A stretch of 64,000 nt of DNA, taken from Acanthochromis polyacanthus. Taxonomy: Eukaryota; Chordata; Actinopteri; Pomacentridae. The DNA lies in assembly GCF_021347895.1 (NCBI RefSeq), contig NC_067125.1, positions 25,797,697 through 25,861,696 on the forward strand, in the 5' to 3' direction. Each line of letters starts with the position of its first letter. Within the stretch, counting starts at the first letter, position 1. A program made the translations under genes and the position numbers. The notes under the pieces were generated by a model. That model was not told where the DNA came from. It searched no databases and was given only the letters and a program-made list of their open reading frames with translations. Below, piece after piece: positions 35,401 to 47,421 of the stretch.

Positions 35401-38400
35401 ATTTGTGCCAAAAAGTGATTTTTAGTGTTTCTAAATGTCTTGAGCTGCTTTTATCCGGATCAAATAGTTATAATGTACAAATACGCGCATAATTTATGGT
35501 CTCTGATAACAACAAAAGTGTGTCTTTGTGAAGTTTAAACTAATTTTATTTGAAATTGGGGGGGATCCATTGTCATAAAATCAGGTATTGTTGATTGGTA
35601 CTCTGTAAGAATATGGTCAGATAAGAATTTTTCCATTGAGGTATGCTTATTGATGTTTTTGATTTCCAGTTAGTGAGTATGGTTTTCTTGGCGATGGTTA
35701 GGGCTGTCAGCAGGAGTTGAGTGTATGAAGGGTTGAGTGTGGTGGATGATATGTCTCCCAGTAGGCAGAGTGAGGGGGATAATGGGATGTGGCAGTCCAG
35801 GAGGGCAGAGAGTGATTCTGTCACCTGTCTCCAGAAGAGGAAAACAGGTGAACAGAACGAAATGGCGTGAATGTAGCTGTCTGTAATGTCTTGGGTGCAG
35901 TTAATACATTTGTCTGAAATTGAGGTGAATTTTGAGAGTTTCTGTCTTGTAAAATGTGTTCTGTGTATTATTTTGTATTGTATCAATTGTAGATTTGCGC
36001 TTTTTGACATGGTGTAGATGTTATTGCAGATCTTTGTCCAGAAACTGGCATCAGGAGACAATTGTAAGTCATGTTCCCATTTGTGGTGTGGGATGGAGAT
36101 TGTTTTGTCGGATTTAGTTATTATTTGATATATTTTGGCTGTGAGTTTTTTTTTCTAGATTTAATTTGGAGAAGTTCTGAAGGTACTGGGGATAATTCAA
36201 GATTTATATTTCTGGTTTTGTAAGAGGACGTGATTGAGGATTGTAATTGGAAATATTCTAAATACTGTGTTCTCCTGATGCCAAACCTCTGGACAAGATA
36301 TGGAAATGAAACCAGTGTGTTATTCTGAAAGATGTGCTCTGACTGTGTGATGCCTTTCTCTGCCCATGTGCCAAAGTGTAAGGGTTTTTTGTTCATTAGA
36401 AGATCCAGATTATTCCATATAGGTGTTAGTCTAGAAGGTGCTAATGTGGAGTTAGTCGTTTTGTGGAGTTTCCACCAGGCTGTCAGAGTGGAGGATATTG
36501 TTGAAATTTTGAAGCATGGATGTTGTTTTATTGAAGTACTGCAGAATGGTAAAGCTGAAAGTGGAATGTTTCGACAAAACGTTTCTTCTATTTCTTGCCA
36601 GGTACTGTCAGATGGAGTGGGGTGTGTCCATTTGTATATATATTGTAAATTGATAGCTAATGAATAATGAAAACAATTAGGAGCATTGAGACCTCCTTGT
36701 GATCTAGGTTCTTGTAATGTGGAGAGTTTGATTCGTGGGGTTTTATTTTTCCAATAAAATGATGCTATTATTGAATCAAGAGATTTAAACCAGGATTGAT
36801 TGGGAAGAATTGGGATCATAGACGGAAGGTAAGTGATTTTTTGCAGAATGAATATTTTTATTGCAGCTATTCGACCTATGAGTGATAAAGGGTGATTTTT
36901 TTCTACCGGTTAAGGCTGTCTGTTATTGTTTTGATGAGAGGAGCGAGGTTTAAATTGACCAACTCTGACAGCCTGGGGGAAATATTAATGCCTAAGTATG
37001 TGATGTAATTTGTGCATATCGGAATAGGTGGTATATGGGCTGTCACATTCCAGTCGTCCCCCCGTACTGGGAGTATAACAGATTTATGAAAGTTGATGGA
37101 ATAGTCCGAGACATGTGAATATGTTTTTATGAGATATTATGTTTCTGTAAGAGAGGTGTATGGTTGCTGAAGGTAGAGGAGTATATCATCAGCATATAGG
37201 CTTATTTTATGATGTGCAGTGGGAGTTTTTATTCCTGTGATACCTGGATTTTGGCGGATTGCAGCAGCGAGAGGTTCTATGAATATGGTGAAGAGAAGGG
37301 GAGAGAGTGGGCATCCTTGCCTAGTTCCTCTGTACAATGTGAATGGTTGTGATGTTAATGCATTAGTTAGTACTGTGGCAGTGGGAGAGGTGTGTAAAAT
37401 GTGAATCCAGTTTATAAATGATTCCCCAAAGCCGAATGTTTGGAGAGTAGATGTTAAAAATGACCACTTAACGCTGTCAAATGCTTTTTCTGCATCAAGT
37501 GAGACTATGATTGTTGGTTGTTGTTGTTGTGATGTCGAATATTCCAGTAAGTTGAACAGTCTGCGTGTATTGTTTGAAGAGTGTCTACCTTTTATAAATC
37601 CAGTTTGATCTGAATGAATTATGGACGGAATTACTTTTTCTAAACGGTGGGATAATGTCTTGGTGATTATTTTGAGGTCGACGTTGATGAGTGATATGGG
37701 GCGGTAGCTAGATGGTATGGTTGGATCTTTATTAGGTTTAAGAAGAAGTGAGATTATGGCGGAATTCATATGGTTGGGTAATCTAGATATTTCTGTTATT
37801 TCTGTGATAACTCTTTGAAAAAGTGGAGTGAAAATAGACCAGAAATGTTTATAGAACTCAGCAGGGAAGCCATCAGGACCAGGTGATTTATTGTTTGGCA
37901 TTAATTTGAGTGCCTTCTCGAGTTCTTTATCTGTTATTGGTGAATCAAGCATTAATTGTTGTTCCTGAGTTAATTTTGGAAGCTCAATGTCATTGAGAAA
38001 TGTGTTTATATCGTTTTGAAATGTGTCATTTTCAGATGAGTATAGTTTTGCGTAAAAATCTTTAAATATTTTGTTAATCTCTATTGGGGATTGTGTTGGC
38101 TTCCCTGCTGAGTTCTGTATGCTAACAATGCGTGTTTTTTCCTGATTTTGTTTGAGTTGGTTTGCCAGATATTTACTGGACTTATTGCAGTGTTGAAAAG
38201 CTTCTTGACGGAGTATTTGTATCATAAATGTTGTTTTTTTGTGTATTATATCATTTATTTGGAGTTTATATTGCCGCAGTTCCGCTTCAATTTGTTCTGT
38301 AGGATTATTTGAATTAATGATTTCGAGTTGTTTGATTTTACGTTCCAATTCTGATTGTTGTTGTTCTTTTTTCTTTCTGTATGTGGAGTATGAAATGATT

Positions 38401-41400
38401 ATTCCTCTTAAAACTGCTTTCCCCGTTTACCATAGAACCGATGGTGATGACTTTGGGGAATCATTTATTTCTAGGAAGGATGTCCACTCTCTTTGAATTA
38501 GGTTATTGAAGTCCTGATCTTTTAAAAGAGAAGTACTGAAGCGCCATCTAGGGGGTGTAATCATTCTATCAAGGTGAATTTGATTCCAGGTGAGAGTAAC
38601 GGGTGCATGATCACTTATTATTATGGAGTGGATTGTGAAATTTGAAAGTTTTGGCAGAATAGAATTGCTAAGGAGAAAGAAGTCAATACGTGAATATGAT
38701 TTATGGACCAGAGAGAAGAATGAGTATTCTCTTGTGGAATTTTGCAGCCGCCAACCATCGCCAAGACCAAGCTCCTCCATATATTGCTTAATTATTTCAG
38801 TTGATTGTGAGAGTCTGGTGTTAGATGTACTATTATCCAATGATGGATTTATTACAGTGTTAAAATCTCCTCCAATTATGATTGGGCCATCTGAAATCCT
38901 GGAAATTGTTGAGAAAAAGTTGTGAAAGAATGATGGGGAGTCAGAATTTGGCCCATAAATGCTTGCTATTGTTATTGGATTATTATTTATTGTTATGTTT
39001 ATAATGACAAATCTTCCCTCTGAGTCAGTTATGGTGTTATTGTGAATGAAAGAGATTCTTTTGTTTATGAGAATAGATACCCCTCTCCAATTTCAAACCA
39101 GACTCATAAATTTCCTACAAAACTAATTTGTTGACCAGCTCCTCTAATGTTTCATCCATTTGCAACTTTTTATTTCCCACTCCAGAAAAGCCTACGTTCT
39201 TGCCTGTTTTTTTGTTTGTTTGTTTGTTCGTTGCACAATGTTTTGTAAATAATAAAAAAAAAAATTATACCACTATAATTGGGACCAAATAAAATCCGGA
39301 CTGACAATTACTGTGTTTATAGGCAACACTACAGCATTGTTTCCTATGTTTGGGCTATTAAATCTCTTATATTCTCAGTTATGGATGTTTTTTATAAATG
39401 TAGTAAAGAAACTATCTCTTCTACTATTATTGTACGGGTTGTAATCTTATCTATTATATATCTTATATATTTCATATCTCATGAATGAAATCAGATCATT
39501 GTGATGCTTTAATAACATTTAAATCACAGTGTTGAAGCTTGGAATCACTTTTTGACAAGTAGAAAACTGCATTATGAGTAAAACATCTCATTTTTAAGAC
39601 TGTTTGAACCTGAAAAAGAAGCTGGACTGGTTAGAATTTTGAGCACAGAGCAGGTAAAGATAATTTGTTCCTACAGGTGGTAATCAGTGTTTTGCAAATG
39701 ATCCCTTTTTGGCACAACCTCAACTCCCACTCAGCCCTTTATTGAGGTAAACCTGTTTTCAATTAGAACTGTGTTTGCTGCATTAAGGTGAATGTTGCTG
39801 GATAAGAAACAAGGAGGCAGATAAGCTGAGTGGTGGCTTCTGTTTTAGTGTGGTAAAAAGTGGTTTCAACTTTGTCTTTGCCCTTCCAGTGTGGCTTTAA
39901 TTTAAAGAAATATAGTGAAGATAACTGATTTAGAAGCTGGAAGTGGAGGCTATTGATGGGTTTTCATTCTTTATTCCATCTGCACCAAACCACCATAAAG
40001 CAGAATATTTTCACCCTCATGCTCAAGAGTAGGCAAGGTTTTCTATTCATCAAATGCTGCCCCTTTTTTCTCAAAAAATACAGTTTGGAGAGTTCAATTT
40101 GAAAATCATCTGGCTGCTGCAATATCCAAATGTTGCCTTGTGCACTTCAAAAGCTGATTGTAGTGATGAGATGATATTTCTGTTAGAGGACTCCTCAGGA
40201 GGAACGCCATCATTCCTGTAAATCTTCCTGCAGCTCCTTTGCAGACACATAGAAGTTTTGCATTTCCTTTCAATTTTTACTGAGGTTTCTTCCAGATCTC
40301 GTCGTGACTTCCACCATTCTGCTGAACTCCCGTTTCATTATGACATTTGAACAGTGGAAACTGTGAGCCGGGAAGCTCTTTGATATCTTTTTATAGCCTC
40401 CCCCTGCTTTGTAGTCATTAATTAGCTTTGTATCAGATCCTCTGTCCGTTTGTTTAGGGAAGCCCGTGTCGGTTGAGTGTTACAAGGTTTAAAAAGTCAG
40501 AGAATTAATCAGCTCTGGAAATGTCATCAGTTTAAAAGTCCTAATTTTTGAAATGCCGGGCAATCCTAAACCATTAAGGCCCAATGAGTTCTCAGTGATT
40601 TACAAGTTTAAGTGCACGACCGTTGAAAAGTTTGGGATGACTTAGAAATGTAGCCTAGCCACGCTAGACCCATGCTCTGAAGACGCAAGGATCTAGGCAC
40701 GCTCGACAGGGAGGGAGGCGGGCTAAAAGGTTGTCTATCAAATCACTCTGCAGCAATTGGGTAGGTATACAACCAATCAGCGCAACGAATGGGCTCCTAG
40801 AGCGCCGGAAATCAGAGGATGCGGTAGTTCAGTGAAGCCTTATTTATACAGTCAATGGGTGAAGCTCAAGTATATTACGGACATGTTAACAGAAAGATTA
40901 TTCAGAGTCGGTGCGAATGGAGCTCAACGACTGTTGTCGTTTTTGTTGTCGACCCTGGCAGAGAATTAAATTCGTTGCCCTAGGTTGTCTAGCGTGGCTA
41001 GGCTAGTTGTTTCCGGTTGTTTCTGTCAGAATCGTCGTGCCTCTGTCGTCACTTAGTTACGCCCGCCTTCTGACTCTACACTTCATGGTGATTCGTCCGG
41101 CCAGTTTTAGGAGAATCCAACCTCGAGCCTTATGGAGGGTAACTAGACCCACCCTGGCAGAGAATTAAATTCGTTGCCGTGGGTTGTCTAGCGCGGCTAG
41201 GCTATTAGAAATGTCCTTAGTTTTTGAAAGTAAAGCATTTTTTTCCAGTGAAGATAACATTAAATTAATCATAAATCCAGTTTAGACATTGTTAATGTGG
41301 TTAATGATTATTCTAGCTGGAAATTTTTAATGGAATATCTCCATAGGGGTACAGAGGAACATTTCCAGCAACCATCACTCCTGTGTTCTAATGCTACATT

Positions 41401-44400
41401 GTGTTAGCTAATGGTGTTGAAAGGCTCATTGATGATTAGAAAACCCTTGCAGTTATGTTAGCACATGAATAAGAGTGTGAACTTTTCTGGAAAACATGGA
41501 ATTGCCTGGGTGACCCCACACTTTTGAACGTTCGTGTAATTTTATTGATGTTCTTATGTATTTAAGTAAAAACATTCCCCAAATTACAGATATTTTTACG
41601 GTATAGGTTAATTGATAAAATGCTAAAAATGGGTTTGGTATTCACAGTTACAGGTTTTTAATGTTATTTTATATTAAACATTAGTGTATTTTTTCAAATT
41701 TCATTGATATTTTTATGTACTAAAAACATGGACAAGAAATCTGTCAAATAATGAGTGAAAGTTACTGATCTTAATTCTTTTTAACAGTGTATGCTAATTG
41801 GAGTAACACTCAGAACAAGTTTATTAGTCACAATTACATGTTTTTGATGTTATCTTAGACTGGACAGCCGAAACCTTCATGCATGTCTCAGTTAGTGTTT
41901 TTTAGTTTACCTCAGATATTCACGTCCTTTCATGTGACATTTTTTTCCCCACATATTGTGCCAGGGCTTTTGCATTTCGCATACACTTGGAGCAATCGTC
42001 TCAGGCAGAGCGCTGAAGTGGCACTTGCATTATCTGATTGGCATCGGCTGTTTCGTTCATGCTTCACAGTAACTGGATAATTCGCAGCTGTGTGGCAATC
42101 AGAGCACTAGTCATGTCTAATCAGATTCACGCAGGTGTACAGCGCCGACATTATAACCCGACACTTTGCAGTATTCTGTTCCAGAGGAGCAGCTCATCTC
42201 TCCGCCAGGCTGGTCTTCTCTTTATCTGCCATGTTCATGCTGTTGTAGATTTACCTGAGATTTATTAGAACATGTTTGTGTTGTTATTGAGAGATTCGCT
42301 CTCTTAGCAGAATCCCTTATGCGGTTTGGATTATTTGAAAGCATCCTCAAACGGCAGAGGCTTTCCCACCAAACCTTACTGTAAAGCTATTTGCTATAAT
42401 TCAATCACCAATTCCTTGACAGGAGTGGAAAAGCAATTTTTCCGTGTTTCAAGGCACCACTAACGAAATTCATTTCACCTCCAATGACGTGGTAGAAACA
42501 GAGATAGATATATTAAAGCTTGGATATTTAAAACCAGAAAAACTTGCAGCAATGAATACAAGTTGAAAAGTTGCACGTTGAGAAGCTTGAATTAAGTATT
42601 TGGTTCACCTAGTCTCTTCTCCTACTTTCATATTTGATGAAGCTGCTCGGTCAGGCTGCTATCGATCTACAGATGCTCATTCATGGACACAGCTCCAACA
42701 AAATGTCCTGTATTGTATATACGGCCGTGTTTGGTGAGCAGCAGCATTTTCTCATTGATAAATATGGACGACCATGAAGTTCGGCTTGTGCGCATACGAC
42801 TAGCTTGGTGCAGTTTATTGCATCTGACCCCACCTTGCAGATTTTCTCCATCATATTCTTGTTTAAGTCTGTCTCTGGCCTTCACTGCTGGACCCTGCAT
42901 TTGAAAGTCATTGATGATGACAAAGCCCTCGGCCCGTAACCGCCACCAGCTGCATGAGTGTGTATTTTGGGGCAGCGGGATCAGAATCCAGCGCTCTCAT
43001 TTGTCACTCAGAGGAGGGTGAGGGTGGGGGGGGGGTCTTTTTATGTTGCTGGGATCAAAGTGGCATGTGAGGCGTGTTGGGGTGTGATATCTTCAGGCTC
43101 AGCAGCAGCAGCATGTGAGTCGTGGTCTGAGGAGTTTGACTGAAGGTCCCTTCAAACTGCAGGTGGTGGTGAAACGTGAGCGAGGAGGAGCGAAGAAAGT
43201 CAAATAGTACAAAGAAGAAGTGGTGGGGACGTTCGAAAGGCCTCTCAGCTGTATTATATTTACGCCCACAAGCCGGGTTTTCCTGATTTATTACGTATGA
43301 GGCGCTTTAGCTTATAATTTGTCAGTTTTAGTGTGTGCAGTATATCATGTGATAAGTAATAACAAATGACAGTACTGACAGTCACATTTAGATCAAGCAA
43401 CGAAGCTGTAATTGTAAAATGACATGTTTAGACCCACACATTTGTAATCATTCTTGCTGCTATCTTCTGTTTTTCTATTTGCTGCACATTGTTGTTAGTA
43501 GTTATGGTGATGCAAACAAAAACCCTACTTGTTCTGTTTTTAACTCTTATTGCAACAGCATCTCTTACCTAGTACATCATCATCAGGGATACACCGATTA
43601 TTGGCTAGGAGCTGATTTTTTGGCCTTTTTCTGATTAGCAGTATTTTCATTGACTGATTATTGATTATTAAATACACTAATTCAGGTCTGATCAGCCTCC
43701 TCTCTCTGTCTGTCTTCACTCTGTGGTCTCAGAAATGTCTGTCAAGCAGCTAAAAGTGAACAAGAAACACAAACCAGGAAGTTAGCTTCTCTCGCAGTGG
43801 CTATTGCTCTGCTAACGGCTAGCAGCTAAGTTAGAAGGAAGCCACAGATTAGTAGCCTAGCCGCGCTAGACAACCCACGGCAACGAATTTAATTCTCTGC
43901 CAGGGTGGGTCTATTTACCCTCGGTAAGCCTCGAGGTTGGATGCTCCTAAAACTGGCCGACGAATCACCGTGAAGTGTAGAGTCAGAAGGCGGGTGTAAC
44001 TAAGTGACAACAGAGGCGTGACGATTCTGACAGAAACAACCGGAAACAACTAGCCTAGCCGCGCTAGACAACCCATGGCAACGAATTTAATTCTCTGCCA
44101 GGGTCGACAACAAAAACGACAACAGTCGTTGAGCTCCATTAGCACAGACTCTAAATAATCTTTCTGTTAACATGTCTGTAATATACTTGAGCTTCACCCA
44201 TTGACTATATAAATAAGGCTTCACTGAACTACCGCATCCTCTGATTTCCAGCGCTCTAGGAACTACGTCAGCCTATTCGTTGCGCTGATTGGTTGTATAC
44301 CTACCCAATTGCTGCAGAGTGATTTGATAGACAACCTTTTAGCCCGCCTCCCTCCCTGTCGAAAGTTCCTAGACCCTTGTGTCTTCAGACCTGGGTCTAG

Positions 44401-47390
44401 TACGGCTAGGCTAACAGATTAGCCTAAAACAGAGTCTGGAAAAAAAAATTCTGTTTAAAGTTATGGACCTTGGTGGCCTGCAACAGCGATAGAACAGTGA
44501 ACAGTTAAGAAAGTATAGTAACAGCAGACGTAACTTCAGGAGACGAACTGATCAATCTCATTTGATGCCACATAAACAAAAGAGATAATTTAATCACTCC
44601 TATTTACAATTTACACATTCAGTTGGAGTCACCCTTATACATGAGGAAGCAAAGTTATAAGACAGATTCCTGCTATCACATGCTGTTCAGTCATTACATT
44701 TTGGTTCCAAACATCAGTTATGCACATTTGTTGATTACCAATATTCGGCATCAACAGTACTGAAAAACCAATACCGGTCAATCCCTAATGTACATATGGA
44801 CAGATGACTGTAGAGATGGAATTTGTCCAGAAGCAATTCTTACATTTGGTGTTTTGATGATGGTTTAATGACGCTGTTGGCATGTTGGTCCAAAATCTCC
44901 CATTGATGTTCAGCTGGGTTGAGATGTGGTGATTTTGGATGACATAGCACATGATTTACATCATTCTCACACTCATGAAACTACTGAGTGACTTGTCATG
45001 CTCTCTGGATGTTTGAATTGTCGTCCTGGAAGAGACCCCACCAATCAGGATAGAAATGTTTAATCATAGGTTCCCTCTAGGCAGTGAAGTGGATCTGAAG
45101 CATGCCAGCAAAATGAACCCAATAACATAATGGAACCGCTGGATCCCCTTGTGTTTTTCGTTTAATTTGTCGCCCAGCCGAAATTTCCTTACATGCATAT
45201 AATATTAGGTTATTAATACACTTCCTCCCTGCAGACTGCAGACTTTTCTTCAAACCCGGTGCCTTTTCTTCAACTTAATGTGCTCTTGTTGCAGAAATAG
45301 TCCCAAATTCTTTCAATCTAATGTCTACGTATGACAGATATTTCTAAAATTGGTGTACTCCATGATTACGTTTGCAATATTTGCAACTACAGCCTCGTTT
45401 TTGGCAACCTACAACCTTGTTCAATACATTAGAAAGGGGAAAATTAAAAAAAACTTCTGGTGGCCAACATCACTGTTCTTCAACAACTAATAACCATGTT
45501 GGCTGTTTTGGGGGGTTTTCTATCAAATATCCTGTTAAAAAAGAGGAGAAAAGTGTCACAAGAGCTCATGAATTTTAATGAAAACACAAAATTAATTATA
45601 GAACTACCATTTCATTTTACATGGGAAATAAGATTATCGATAAAAGCAAGTACGATAAGAAAAGGAGACCAATGTACAAAGGCATTTCCTCTCCCACATG
45701 CACTAAACTGAGAGCCAGAACCTCACCCTGCTGCTTTCCTCTTCATTAGAGCTGTTTAAACAAAACAGCAGTAAAAATAGACCTTCTATCTGCAGCAGAC
45801 ACACAGTGAAAAGGCCAATTTGAAAAAGAAAAAAGGGAAAAAAAAACATCCATGTGATTATAGTCGAACAGGAAGTGGCACGTGCTTTGCTTTTCAGCCC
45901 CATTGAACAAGATGTCAGCAGCTCCATGGAAGCAGTTTGGTCTTTTACGGCAATAAAGGGAAATGAGTGGAGCGTGCAGAAGACCAGAATGCATAAATTC
46001 ACAAGCAGGCATGGAAAGGTTTTAATTTTCCACACGGTTGTGGTGTGTTTGCTTGTCTCTCTGCAGATGTAGAAAGGTCAGCTACCCCAGAGACCTCCCC
46101 CAGATCTCCCTCATCTTCATCTTCGTCAACGAGGCTCTGTCAGTGATCCTACGCTCCGTCCACTCGGCTGTCAATCACACACCGGCTCATCTGCTCAAAG
46201 AGATCATCCTGGTGGATGACAACAGCGATGACGGTCAGTGGAGACAAAGGGTTTCCTTTTTACCAATCCTGAAAGCTGATACGCTAATTGGAATCTGTTG
46301 TATATAAAATGAGATACAGTATCTTCGGTGTAGAGGTTGGTTAAACATCTGAATTCCAGTTTCTGGACTTTTTTTTATTTTATTTTTTGCTCCTGTTAGA
46401 TTTGTAGTTGCTGTGGGCTCGTTTTTCACTGTAATATAAAATCCTGCACCTCTATGGAAACAGAACAGTCTTGGCTAGAAACAGAGAAAACTAAAAAATG
46501 TCTTTGTGCAAGAATGATAAATAGATAGATACTTTATTAATCCTGAAATTCAAGTATTCAGCAGCTTACATACAGCAATAACAATTCCAGGTGTTCTTAA
46601 TACTGGAAAAATATGTTGACGCTACTTACTATAGATAATTTACTATTTCCATGTTTAATTTGTTTCCACACTTGTCTCCTTTCTGTTCTTTCTATTCTGT
46701 GTGAACACAGCCTGCAGTTCAACCCAGTTCAGCTGAAAAGTCCCCAGCTTTTTGGTCACAGCTGAGCCACTAGTGGTTTCTCCAAAAAATGCAGAATTGT
46801 AATTTTTTTTTAGAGAATAGTTAGTGCAAATGGCTTATGTTTGGCTTTTTTTTTTTTTTTTTTAAATGAGGCATGTAGAATAAAGTGATTTTGATGGAAT
46901 GTCATGATTTTAAGCTTAGATTTTACAACAAAACTGAAAATCCAACAATCCTTTCTGTTTTTGCAGATTCTGTCTCTGATAAATGGTGTCATTTTGTCAT
47001 TTTTAAAAGCTAACTCGCCTTTCAAACCCATCAGTGGGGCTTAGGGTTCACATAAAACAACAACAGGGTGTACGCAGACGGTTTGGTTCAACATTTAATC
47101 TGTCCTGACAATAATGGAGGACACAACAAACTACTTGTGAAGTAATCATTCAGTATCTCAGTAGTAATTTGCTTGAATTTCATTCCATCTAATAGTCTAA
47201 GAGTGACTTTACTATTACAGGAATAAAGTATATTTATTAGCAAGGGCATCAGTTTGTTTTTAAAAGTGGGGGGGATGGAGACCACAGCCATTGTCAGATG
47301 GAAATGCACACCCTGGGTGGCGTGCTGGGTAATCGGGAACACCGGGATATCCCCGGTGGGCCGCTTTATTGTTGGGCCGCTCAGTCATAA

Positions 47391-47421
<31 letters not shown>

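Larger units (their letters stand above)
35540..39095 (-). mobile_element. 5'-truncated L1/Tx1-like non-LTR retrotransposon
   Basis: On the - strand a single ORF2-type order is readable: endonuclease end (about 39090-38427), linker and reverse transcriptase (38348-37137), post-RT region (36819-36121) and C-terminal part (36061-35573). The N-terminal half of the endonuclease and any ORF1 are missing. It lies in the opposite orientation to galnt17, inside intron 2. RT motifs such as [10 protein letters not shown] and [17 protein letters not shown] resemble the Tx1 branch of L1 elements; the clade is inferred from memory. Confidence 0.85.

Noticed and set aside
39087..39099. CCAATTTCAAA at 39090 and its complement TTTGAAATTGG at 35549 as ends of the LINE
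   Set aside because: LINEs lack inverted terminal repeats. The match is 11 bp and most likely chance.
44051..44413. Calling the internal end of copy 3 a separate nested element
   Set aside because: The same internal end is present in copy 2, and no 9-bp duplication surrounds 44051-44413, so it is treated as part of one element.
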